This document shows, in pieces, positions 24,401-36,400 of a stretch of 64,000 bases of DNA. The DNA comes from Ixodes scapularis (Eukaryota; Arthropoda; Arachnida; Ixodida; Ixodidae): positions 107,684,831 to 107,748,830 of the forward strand of contig NW_024609846.1 of the NCBI RefSeq assembly GCF_016920785.2. The letters run 5' to 3'. The notes beneath the pieces were generated by a model, which was not told the origin of the DNA, did not search any database, and saw only the letters and a list, made by a program, of their open reading frames with translations. A program made the translations under genes and the position numbers. Numbering within the stretch: the first letter of the stretch is position 1; every line of letters starts with the position of its first letter.

Positions 24401-27400
24401 GCATCGTTATAGGCATTACCGGTACAAGCAGCGCCGCCAGCCCTCTGTAGTCGCAACCAAAATCGCACGAATAAACGTCTTCGTCTCTCAGCAATCATCG
24501 CGTTAGGGTGTGTCCTTACGCGTGGTATACGGTGACGTTGCCTCAAAATCATTTTCTTCACATTCCGCCCGTTGACAAGCATTGCAAAAGAGTCAAAACG
24601 CTCACTTAGTCTTCACAAATTGAAGTCTTCTTCCAAATTGTATACACCGTGTGCTATGGTCACCGTGACTATAAAAACGAAGCGACTGCTGGATAGACGC
24701 ACATGAGAACGCAGTCAGAAGCTAGCAACAGCCGACGCCATGTTCTCAATGTCTTCTGATAATTGATACGCGAAAACCCTAGTTGGGTCTCCAATCTATG
24801 CTTCCACACAGACCATGCGTGCCCAATATAGAAGACAAGGTATGGTCTTCTGTATTGGGTACGCCTATTGGGTACGGTTTTCCTGCAACCTTTCCACCGA
24901 AACTTCATCCCTGCTGAATCCACATAGTGAAGCTTAGCGTACGCAAGCATCACCACCAATGCGTTATGCAGCCTCTGACAACGAACGCAACGCTAGCACG
25001 CGATGATGCAAACGCAGGCGCATCTGCCGCTTCGCAGCGACTCTCGTCTGGCCAGCCCCAAGCCGCGTGCTTGCCGCTTGAGGCTGACCAGACGAGCGCG
25101 TCCTGCTCTCAGGTTCTACCTCAGCACCTGCGCGTCAGGTTTTGGCGAGAATTGCCGCATTGATTGCCGCAGACCGTGTTCGGAAGCTTACGTCGGCCAT
25201 TGCTCGATTCAGAAGCTGCTTTTGTGTATATGTTTATTCAGGAGAGGTTTCGCTGCCATTGTGAAGGTGACTATAGCAGACATACATTATTGTGTGCTAA
25301 GGAATTGGAGTGGGCAGAGTTCAGGTACGTGTTTGGGCTCTTCTGCCAATTACTTTTTAATATGGCAAACGCTAACAAGGAGAGTTCGAAATTAGGACGA
25401 TTAAGATGTCTCCACGTTTCCTGCCCGTACTTTTTTAACGAGCTCTAGAAGAAAAAAACAAATTTTTAGCTCGTAATTAAACTTAAGCTGTTTTTAATCC
25501 GGCAATGTTGGGCTAAGCTAGAAATAAGATAAAATCTTAATGCTTGCGTTTATGCTCTGTCCACTTCTGCCACCAGGAAGTCAATTTGATGGTGATGGAC
25601 AGCTGCGAAACTGGTGGACCGAGAGCGCAGAGGAAGAATTTGTAAAGAGAGCTCAATGCTTTATAGACCAGTACAGCAACGTCACCGTAAAGGAAGTGAA
25701 CTTGACGGTAAGCGACGTCCTAACATACGTGATCGTTGGGTAAAATAATCGTGGATTTTCCTTGAACAACCGAAGTAGCACATAACAGCTGGTTGTGGTC
25801 GGGGCAGTTCCGGTCTGCCGCCACGGTCCCACTGGACCGGGACCGGCATCTCCGCACAATACGAAAACGGTTGGTCCTGGTCAGGAACCAGGACCGAACC
25901 GGACCGGACCAACTGTCGCCGTGCCGTGATCCGACCGCCGGACGCTATAGCGAACGGCCGCGCGATAGAGCGCTCGTCAGCGGTTACGGCATCGGCGGCG
26001 GCCAGCCACGTTTATTTCGTTTGCGGCGATATTCCCAGTCACTACGCGGGCATGTTACCAACGCTAGTTAACAATTAGGTAACTAAGATTTCAAAATGCA
26101 CCAAGTCTATTATGGAAGCAATTGGACCAGGAAGGTGATTCCATTCTTGAAATGTACGAGGAAGAAAGGATGAATGAAATGTAATTTGTGTTAGCGCTTG
26201 GGATGCCAAACTTGTGTTGATGAGCAAGACGATGGGAAACTTAAGTTGGGCATACAATTAATTTGTTCGGTAGTGTAGAATTATAAAAGTACACTTTGTG
26301 AAATGAGGAGAGGAGCGAAATTTTCCGACGTAGAATATAGGGAGGGAGCGATAAGGTTTGATATATTTATGGCACTACCTGTGTAGTGATAATTAGTGAG
26401 TATGAAACGAGCAGATCTGTTCTGGATGGCTTTCAATGCATCAATGAGGAAGGCATGACAGGTATCTCAGATTGATGCTGCATATTCTAATTTGGGTCGA
26501 ATTGGGGTTTTCTGCAAAATTAACTTCAAAGGAAAAGGCGTTAGTGAAAAATTTCACCTAAGATAACCGAACATGCTATTAACATTGTACGTGATGAGCT
26601 GAATATGAGTTTTCCAGGAGAAGTTGTAAGTTTAGTGCATGTCTAAATATTTGTACAATGTAACAGCTTCTAAGTTCGCTGAAATAGGAAGGTAATTAAA
26701 ATTTTCGTAGGACTCGCTATACGCACATAGTTTTACAGTTGTTATAATTCTCGTAAAACATGTCACGCCACTGGGCAATATTGTTAATATCAGACCGGAG
26801 CACATAGCCGTCACTACGTTCAATTATTTCCCAATAAATCGCACAGTCATCAGCAAGTAAACAGATAGGTAAGGGGATGTGAAGTGGACGATAGTTAACA
26901 TAAATTAAGAGTGACTATGGTCATAAGACAGATCCCTGCAGAACACCGGAACCAACGATAGCGAGAGAAGAGCTTGAATTATTGACAGTTACGAATTGGG
27001 AGCTGTTGGTTAAGGTAGATTTAATTCATGCAAGATTGTTAAAGTCTATGTTAAAGGACCACTGAGTAGACAAAACGGTCTGATTGAGACCATACCTCGG
27101 CATTCTCACTCATGAGTGCGATCACTCACGATCACTCACGTTCACCGTCAGATTTGAGGGGATCATGAGTGAGGCCGCGAGTCTGAAAAAAAATGTTAGT
27201 GTGATTGTGAGTGTGATCGTGAGTTTCGCGAGCTCATGAATGTGAGTGTGAGCGTAAGTCCCGAGAACTCATGAGCGTGAGTCTGACTGTGAGTGTGATC
27301 GTGAGTTCTAAGAACTCTTGAGCGTGTGTGTGTGAGTCCTGCGAACTAATGAGCGTGAGTTTGATCGTGAGTGTGATCGTCAGTTCGGAAGACTCTTGAG

Positions 27401-30400
27401 TGTGAGTTTGAGTCCCGAGAACTCATGCGTTTGAATGTGAGTTCTGCAAACTGATGAGCGTGAGTGTGAGCGTAAGTTCTGAGGACTCATGAGTGTGAGT
27501 TTTAAGATCTCTTGAGTGTGATTGGGAGCTTCGAAGCCCATGAGCATGAGCCTGAATCAAGACGTGAGGCTTTGGGTGGATATGAGTCCCGTGATTGCAT
27601 TAGTCTGCGTGAAGACGTGACTTTCATGACCATGGCCATCATAACTCGCCATGAGCGCTGGTATTATCTTGACTGGGTTGGTCACGTGAGCCTCCGGGCA
27701 ATTTTAGTGGGCGAGGAGACTCTCGCTTCGCAACTACTGTGCGGGGTTCAGGGTTGGTTTGGGTGTCGCTCGCCTGCTCCTAGGCCATGTAAACGCGCTG
27801 GGTGCTGTGAAGGGCGGAGGAGGAGGAGGGGGGTTGCTTGCTCTTGCTGCCTCCTCCTTCCCAGCGCCCTCCGCACTGTCTCAACCAGCTGTGGAGGGCA
27901 GAGGGGACATGGGGGGGGGGGGGGGGGGGGTTCGCTTTCGCCTGTCCTCGGCGTTCGCTCTTCATTTCACGGCAGACGGCGAGACGCCAACGGACTGATG
28001 GTGCCTCGAGGCGGCACGGTAACGTCGAAGTTGGGGAAGCGCTCCTTTCTCTGTGGCATAGAAAGGCTCGTGTGGATTTCGGCTACTGTTGCCAAGTGGG
28101 TGCCAGTGGGCATAGCACTTTATGACTGCGTAAACTACAACATTCGCACGGCTGCGATAAAATCAGTCTTGGGTAGTAACGTGTTACTAGTAATGCGTTA
28201 CTGTAATTTCGTTAGTTTTTCGGTAACTCGTAACTGTAACGAGTTACTTTTTTCTAAAATGTAACTTCTAACTCTAGTTCTATTACTTTTTTCTGAGGTA
28301 ACGATGAAAGTAATGACGTTACTTTTGTCGTTACCTTCCGGTGTTTTATGAATAATATATCACTGAACGAGTACAATTTAGATTTTCCTTGCACTTTTCA
28401 AATCGTCTATTCCGACATTTCGAGTGTCAAGGTGGCCTTGCACAAACTTGTGAATACGTTCTTTCTCACGAGTCACGACCCGAATACAGCCACGTGTAGA
28501 TTTCATGAAAAAAAATCTAGTTATTTTTACTCACAAGCTTTTACTTTCTGACGGAACACTTCCATATTAGTTCCTTGAAGCACTATCCATGTTGTGCTTT
28601 TTCCTTTTGCTCTGAGAACGCTTTTTAATCGGGTCAATCAATCGTGAAAAAACAATACACGCGGAGGGCACTGCGCACGTTCCGCATTTTGATTAGCGTC
28701 AGTACTCCACACTGCGCATGTTTCGTATTTTGATTTGAAAAGAAAAGTAACTAAAAATAACGTCGTTACTTCTTAAAAGTTGCTGTAACGAGTTGTTCTT
28801 TTGTTGCGGTAACTGTAACGGTAACTTCGCTACTTTTTCTGAAAGTAACTGTAACGAACTACTTTTTAAAAGTAACTTACCCAAGACTGGATAAAATTGA
28901 GTGACTCGCATGATTCTTATCAGCACTCAGTCACACAAGCAATTTTATCTTTTCGCGCACCTCACTGTACCTTTCGCAAATGAGTCATCACTGAGGAAGT
29001 GCAAAAAAGGCGGCGTCATGATCGATATAAGCTTCGAGTGAGATCTTTCACATTGTGCGATATCTTGCATTTATGTGTCGTTCGGCGCAAGATGGTGCGA
29101 GTGCAAGATAGCCAGCAGGCGCCACAGAGTGCTGCAATCACCGCCACAAGCGGAGCTGTCTCTGGTCTCTGTTAATGGGGCGGCCAATCTACTCGTCGAA
29201 CCGTGGCGAGCGGTGCCGACCCCAATTTCGGCAGTCCCCGTGTGCACGTGCGCGCCATGTCCATGGTTCTTTCATGCTGTTTTTTAAGACCATCCTAGCC
29301 CTGATAGGTCGAAGTGTTTAAAGCATATTCTAGAGTTGCCATTTGGACACTAGATTCAGTTGTCTTTTCCACTTGTGGGGTCGCTCTATAATAATCGCCG
29401 CCCTATCGGTCTGTGGTTCACTCGTCTCCCAGGAAGTGACACAACACGACAAGAAAGTAGCGAATGTAATGGTTGCCCGTTTTCGAGAGCCGGCAGTCCG
29501 GACCCGCCGACCCTAGTTGTCGCCCGTGGTTCATATCTCGCAGTCGGAGTCCGTGTCCACGCCTACGGATCGTCCTTCCCACGCCAGCGCAGTGTAGGCT
29601 AGGTGTTCCGGGCTATCACAGCCCGAGTCTCGCTGCGGAACCACTCCTGGACCGTCATGGCCTAGGCCGGTATGGCCAGGGCTCGCTGTTTCCGACAATC
29701 CTGATCCGAACCTCGCTGGTGGAATGATCCGGGGATCACCATGCACTCTTAGAAAAAAGGGTATGGATAGTCCTCCCTTAGGGGAGGAACGGTCTTGTAA
29801 CCTATGTTCCTTTAGAAAGGGAGAAACTGTCGTCCCTGAAGCAGGGGAGCAAAGTTCGTCCGTCGCTTGCATCTCAATATGGCGGCCCCGAATCGAGCAA
29901 ATCGAGCCCATTAAGGCTTGACTAGGACACTGCGTCTCTTGTGTGGGACGAGAGCAGCAGCAAATGAAAGCGTAACACGAGCTTTCCGCAAACTGTGTTT
30001 ATTTCCGAAGCCAGATTCGCCCCCTCAGGTACAGAAACTTGCGTTTCGAAAGCAGTTACACAGTTTTCTCGTCGACAGCACTGCGATGTTAAACGGAGAC
30101 AACCGATACCCAGTTACTCCGCACACTTACCTTTGGTGTTCCTCGAGTCACAATTCCTTCGCAAACCGCACATCACGGAAAAAGGCAAACTCAATCCGCG
30201 AAACCAAAAGCCGCTCTCGAAAGAACAAACTCGAAGCCGCTGTTTATCGCGTAGCGTGAACGACGTTTAAATCGCTAGCCACCAGATGGCGGGGTCAGCA
30301 GAGTAATTGCAAGTAGCTAGGCTAGGTGGCGCTAGGTACCGCCCAATTCATGTTCTACAAAAAGTAATTGTCTTTTTTCAGGCCACTGCTGCGCTTGGGA

Positions 30401-33400
30401 AACCCCTACTATACACCCATTACACTTATTACGAGCATCAGGTGAACATACATTGAGCACATACACGGAACAGACATTTATCAATACAACGAAACACCAC
30501 ACTAACCCGAACACTACACTCGTGCTCTGCGTTTCCGTCTTTTATACTGGTCGTTTTGAACGTACGGAACGTTTCGGTGACTCCCTAAGCAATAAAAAAT
30601 ATTCCCACAATGTTGATTTTTTCCCAGCAATGTCATACCTCTGAGAGTATTTTGAATGGCTCGGGGGATGAATCTCTTATTAAAAAGTAAACGCTCGATC
30701 ATGCCGTAATTATTTGAAAGCTAATAAATCAAGCCGCTCCAATGGGGTTCGAAGCCATGAGTTTGTTTCCCCACACGGCACGTCGTAGCCCGTATTTCTA
30801 TTTGTTTTTCTATTTGTGCTTTTCATGCAAAGCTGTAATTCCCGTCTTGAATTAATCTCTGTAGAGCGGATATTCACTCAGCTGGAAGTGATGCTTTACG
30901 GGCTGAGAAATCGCTTTTCGATCAACTTGAATGCAGTCAAAGCCGCGACTTGCGGCAGGTGTTAAGTGTACGGAGCTACGCCGTGGCGAGCCCGAAAACT
31001 GCTCATCCCAGCGCGACACGGAGGGCAGTTTCTCCAGGAACCGTGGTATATTTAAAGGGGCAATGAAGGCAATTTCGGACATCTTTTTGGCGATTGAACT
31101 GGGTTCCAAGCACGTCTTAGGCCACGTTGCCCAAATTTCAGCCGAAACCGGCGCTTGTGTGCCGCGCAAATCAATTAAACAGTCGCGGTAATAATCGTAC
31201 CGGAATCGACTGGAGCGACGCCCCGAGAGTTGCGGGAGAAGCCAGCAGAAGCGGAGCTCACGTGACCGATGCGAGGCCAAGAAGCGCGACGTCACAAGAG
31301 ACGCATCAACGATTGGTCGAAACGAGAAACGCGCCCTCGGTCACGTTTTGTTTCTCGGTTTTTAGGAATACTGTTCTAATTTCCGCTTGAGTAACCATGA
31401 AAAGCATAAATCGGACCGGAAAGGATTACTTAACCGTAAATAAAGCAGCATAAATCTTATTTCTTTGCTACGCTGGACGCGAAACGGCCAACGAGCAACT
31501 ATGGGCACTTTGGCATGCGGGCCGCTCGTTACCGGTTGGGCGGTCTCCCTCGGGTCAGTCGGGCGACGGCGGAGGCCGCCACACACGTACTCCCGTTCCG
31601 TTTGTGTTGGGTTACTGAACGGAAGCTCGAACTCGCTCGCGAGAGCGGCATTGCCGTCCATGTTGACAGATTCGACGAAACGACCGCGCCACCGCACCAC
31701 CACCAGAATCTCGATCTCCTAAATACTATTGATACCGACTATTCACACTTGACGTCACCTCCGTTTTTGGAGGCCCAGAAACGAGAATGGAGATTGTTCA
31801 GTTTCGGTTTCTTTACTTCTTTCGTAGGCACAGAAATACGCGTCACAAATGGCTACAAAAAATTGGGCAGCATGCTATGTTCCCAAGAAGCATAAAAACA
31901 CCATTTAAAAAATTAAATAAAATCCTCTTCATTGTCCCTTTAAACAGCAAAATAAAGGGTAGCTTTTTTTTCGATTTTACCTACTATTGTTTTTTAATGC
32001 CGAAATTCCATACTGTAAATATACGTACTTTCCGTCACGATTTCGTGCTGTTCAGTCCTTGCCCCAGAGCGCAATCCCTCTCGGGGACGAGACAATTACG
32101 ACAGTCACATTGGCCACTGTTCGATACGAGCTTCTACTGTTCAGACCAGCGTTCCAACATGACTATCCGCACGTTGATCGATTGCACGTAATCCCTCAAG
32201 TGGTATTAAACTTTTTAATGTAAAGCGGAATGTCAACCTGCGACACGCCGCCCCCTCCGATCACGGCCCGACCAGCGGCATCAATGCCCAACAGCTTACG
32301 ATCACATCTTGTTACACCACTGACACGCGAACACACGGTCACATCGGCGATAATTCCAGTCTTCTGTTCACAACCCACAACACTGCCATCACGGCCATCA
32401 CGATATTGCAGCTATGTTGCTGACACGCACAAACACAGAACCACGTTGAACGCCGGTTGCACAAGGCATCGGAAAACAGAACTGAACTCAGGGGGGAAGG
32501 CACCCAGGCAGCCGGCAGCAAAACCTGCCTTTCTTGGACGCAGTTCCTGCGGTTTCCATAACGTCGAAAACGTCGACACAGTTCCGCGTGGTTTCGCTAC
32601 TGTAGTGACTGTAGGACTGTAGTGCTGTACTTCCGTGCCGCGCGAGTCCCGCAATCTGGAGACGGCCATCCTGGCCGTCCTGGCCATTTCCCAGTGTACG
32701 TGGCGCTGCTGGCACTGCTCCGGAACTTCGCTGTTTCTAGCCGCTTCATTTGCTCGTTTGATAAACTTAGTGATAAAAACGTCACTGCAACCGAAATGTT
32801 CTGCACGTTTAGACTAGAAGACGAAATTACAGGCGGCCTTCGCTGCCGCTGAAGCTCAATCAACTCAACAGCTATTTATTAAACAACGTGCGCGACGTGC
32901 TCGAAAAACGAAACCGAAAGAAGATGAGTCGGGAGGGCGAAAGCTTTCTCCCGCCTGCCCGGAGAAGGAGAAAAACGTTTCGTTCCTCCCGTTTTCTCGT
33001 GTCCGCTTGGGGGCGCGTCGGTAGAAGGGAGGAAGACGCGCCGTTGCTACTTTTTCCCTCCATTTTTTCTTAGAGTGTGGGCCAGACCAGCCAGAACGGC
33101 TCTATCGTTCTTGCCCGCCCCCAGCCTCGTGCAGCAAGCTCTTCCTCTTTCCTCGCCGGCTGGCCCCCGCTTGCGCCTCGCTCAACCGTCTTCTACTCCC
33201 GGCACCCCCACGATACTAGAATAAAATTTGGATAATTAGAACCAAACTATGCATGATGTCCAGAAGCCTAGCGTAAAAAGGCGTCAGGCATCTTAGTGTA
33301 CGTGTGCGAAGGATATTTAGTAAATATCCTTCGCACACGTACACTAAGATGCCTGACGCTCATGTGAAGCGTAGATATTATTTACGCTTCACATGAGCTT

Positions 33401-36400
33401 TTTCCGAATAAAAACTTTTGCATCCTGTTCTCTGCACGCCGTCACATTTGTTACCAGACTCAGGATTAAATTTGCTAGCCGAAACAAACAAAATTGGTTC
33501 TACGAAAATCCACTATTTGAAAACTCGCAGGTTTGGGTTCCGACCGCGCGTGCCAAACGGCGCGCGCGGTCGCAACCGAATGCACGCTTGCAACTACGAG
33601 TGCCGGAACGGGCCGGCGGGCATCACGCTTGAAGACCTGATCGCCTGATTCTCGACACCACAGCGACGCAACAATCGGACCGATTTTTTCTACCGTATTT
33701 CTCTATGTCGTTGTCTCAGAGACTCGTACAACAACTTGAATAATTATATTATTTTGCCGATTAGTTTGCAAAACGAGTTTGTCAGACCACTTTCCAAACC
33801 TGCATATCTATTTTCGTTCACTTCAAGAATTAATGTAAAATTCACTTAGTTGGTGCGTCGTACTGCAGTAATCCATTTTGTCGTCGTGTCGCTTCGCAAG
33901 ATCTTAAAGAGAAGCGCTAACGTTTAACGCTTGAGTCACCTTCGTGACAGTGGCAGCCTTTCACGCAGCAGTAGCGACTTTCGTTTTGGGGGCAAACTCG
34001 AGGAGTAGCGAGATGTCAGAGGAACCCGGTGAGGTCATAGAGACGTGAAGTTGAGACTTACTTTTACGAAAAACTGTTCCAAAAAGGCTCACACCTATCC
34101 CAAAATGCCACGTTCACACGTGGTTTCTAAATAAATGCGCCCGCCTGCAGTCCCCGACCCGTGCCGCCCTGGCCTACCCAATTTGTTTTATTTTGCAGCC
34201 GCTAGATGGCGCAAAGTGAGTGCCAAACTGCATTGCTGGTTGCCTTGGCAACACCAATAAGCCCGTTTCAGTATGACTTAGCAAACTGTGGAAGCTACGA
34301 CTCAGTGGGCCGATTAGAGCGTCGCATAGAGACAGGTGGCATCTAGAATGAACGCCTGTGAGACGCTGTCACGTGTCTCACTCCAATGAATTTATGGACT
34401 CATCGGGATTCGTAGAATTCGTCGTCTGCCGTGTGCCTGCTTACACTGAGAAGTAGGTGACGCCGGCGCCGGAACGTCGTGGCGCCTGTCCCACGGGCCG
34501 CGGGCCATGGCCGAGTCGCCCGCGCACCGGCTGGACGGGACTGTGACGCGCCAATTGCCCGGGCTTCTCGGGCTTCGTGCATGACGCTGTGCTCCCCTTG
34601 CCCGTTATTTACTCATGCTGTATTTTTACGTTATTACGGTTGAATGCATAGGTACTAAAAGTGAGGTAAGAAGTTCTTGTAAAACGAAAGGATATATTTG
34701 ACAACCAACTCTAATCAATTCAATTCTAAAACACTTTTTATCGCTTGAAGGCTTATGACACATATCGCGACGATTCAAGCCCGTAATAAATTTTTACAAT
34801 GGTGTAGCAGAGGGCAAGGTTATCAGCGGGTCGTTGAAGTGTGCTACTGCGTTGAATGAACACTTGTTAACCGAGCGACAGAGAATCTGTCTCGATATGA
34901 TGGTCACAGAAACGGCGCGGGATTGATAATTATGTAACATAAACTACAATATTTTTGTGAATGTGCAACTAAATGAGTAGAGAGACCGTTTGTCATAATT
35001 TCCGCCAATTAAAAAACGTATCACTGAACTTCAGCTTCCCAATTGTGCTGCTAATTTTCGGGAACTGAATGCACGAAATATGAATGCACGAAATAATGAT
35101 AAATACTGTATTCGAAAACACCGCCCGGTTCAATTTTGATATGGACGGACATTGTGCCCGTGTGAGGTGTTGCGATCGCAAAGCTGTGATATTTCATGTC
35201 GAGCAAACACCCAGACTTAAAAGAACCATGAAGAGACCCTCAATATTTTATTTTTTAATTGGAATAGGCTTCAGGCAATGTTGACAAAATCATAACCTGC
35301 ACTGACGCTTGTGTGCCAAAGAAATCACTTATATAGACCCGCTAGTATTCCTACCCGTAGCGACACCTCGAAAAAGCGGGAAGACCAATTTTCCGTGACG
35401 TTCAAGCGTAACATCAGAGTAGGGTCGTATAGGCTGGTTCACATATCTGCGTTCCGAGCTACACGAACGGCAGAGACGACACAAACGGCATGACACCGGG
35501 ACGACCATGACTAATGATTGCTTGATAAAGCTGCTCATTGCGTTATCTGTCAGGCTCAGTAATGCGAACAGAATCGTCCCGGTGCAATGTCGTTCGTGCT
35601 GTTTCTGTCATTTCTGTCGCTCGGAACGCAGATGTGTGAACCTGGTTTGAGGTAATAGACGCACCTCACCGCCAGGTTCGCTACGCCTCCTCTGGCGCAA
35701 TGCATTGCGAGAACTGTAGTCTTTCCACACAAGAGGTGAACGCCGCTGTAGGCTTGCGCCTGTCGATCACGAGCCGTCTCGTGCACTACCGCTGCCTCCT
35801 GTGAAGTACAACTATGGCTGCATAACGCACACTCCAGACGGTTGGTGAGATCGGTCTACTAGAGAAAACGAACGGCGAGCTTTCGTTTTCTTTCTTTGTC
35901 ACGAGGTGTTTACAGATATTGCGCTTTCCTGGTTGATAACAATAAACTATTGATATAGACAGCCCGCAACGGCCTGGCGGCGCCAACAGGGTGAGAGCGC
36001 ACGGTTTTACCTGTCCTGTTGTAACTTGGCAAAGGGTGAACGATAAGCCCCACATTGCGTGCCGAAGCCTTCGAAATGCGTGACGTATACGAGCGCAACG
36101 CACGAATCTTGGAGCATGACACAGTGAAAAGTATGATACTTCTCCGGAGTAGAGGCGCGCTCCGGTGATACGCAGTCACGTTCCGATTGGCCCGCCAGGG
36201 CCGTAGCTTTCGCTCTACTGGCACGTTACGCGATCACGGCTACCTGGGATACCCAGTATTTCTTGCTTCAGACACTAGGCTAAGCGGCGCCACCAGACTA
36301 AAAGCTCACGTTTGAACAATGCAGCCGCCACTTGCAGGGGTACCCAATATTTCTTGTTTCAGTCGCTAGATGGCGCCAAACCAAACAGCATTGCAAATTG

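Larger units (their letters stand above)
18111..24532 (+). mobile_element. Ty3/Gypsy LTR retrotransposon 1 (degenerate, sense to host gene)
   Basis: The element has two LTRs of about 140 bp, a primer-binding-site candidate, a gag remnant with two CCHC knuckles, protease-region, RT, RNase H and integrase remnants in Gypsy order, and a polypurine tract. Element-like sequence is absent between about 19588 and 21886, where a 2.3-kb minisatellite-rich insert splits pol. Many stops and frameshifts show it is inactive. The pol sequence recalls the Mag-type Gypsy lineage. Confidence 0.9.

Noticed and set aside
25003..25395. 130-codon + strand frame just before exon D
   Set aside because: It is out of frame with the peptidase, ends before the exon acceptor, and contains a small inverted repeat; no domain was recognised.
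27512..28264. 250-codon + strand open frame
   Set aside because: It starts in the GAGTGTGAGT minisatellite, crosses a G20 run and ends inside the hAT-type MITE. No domain or similarity was recognised.
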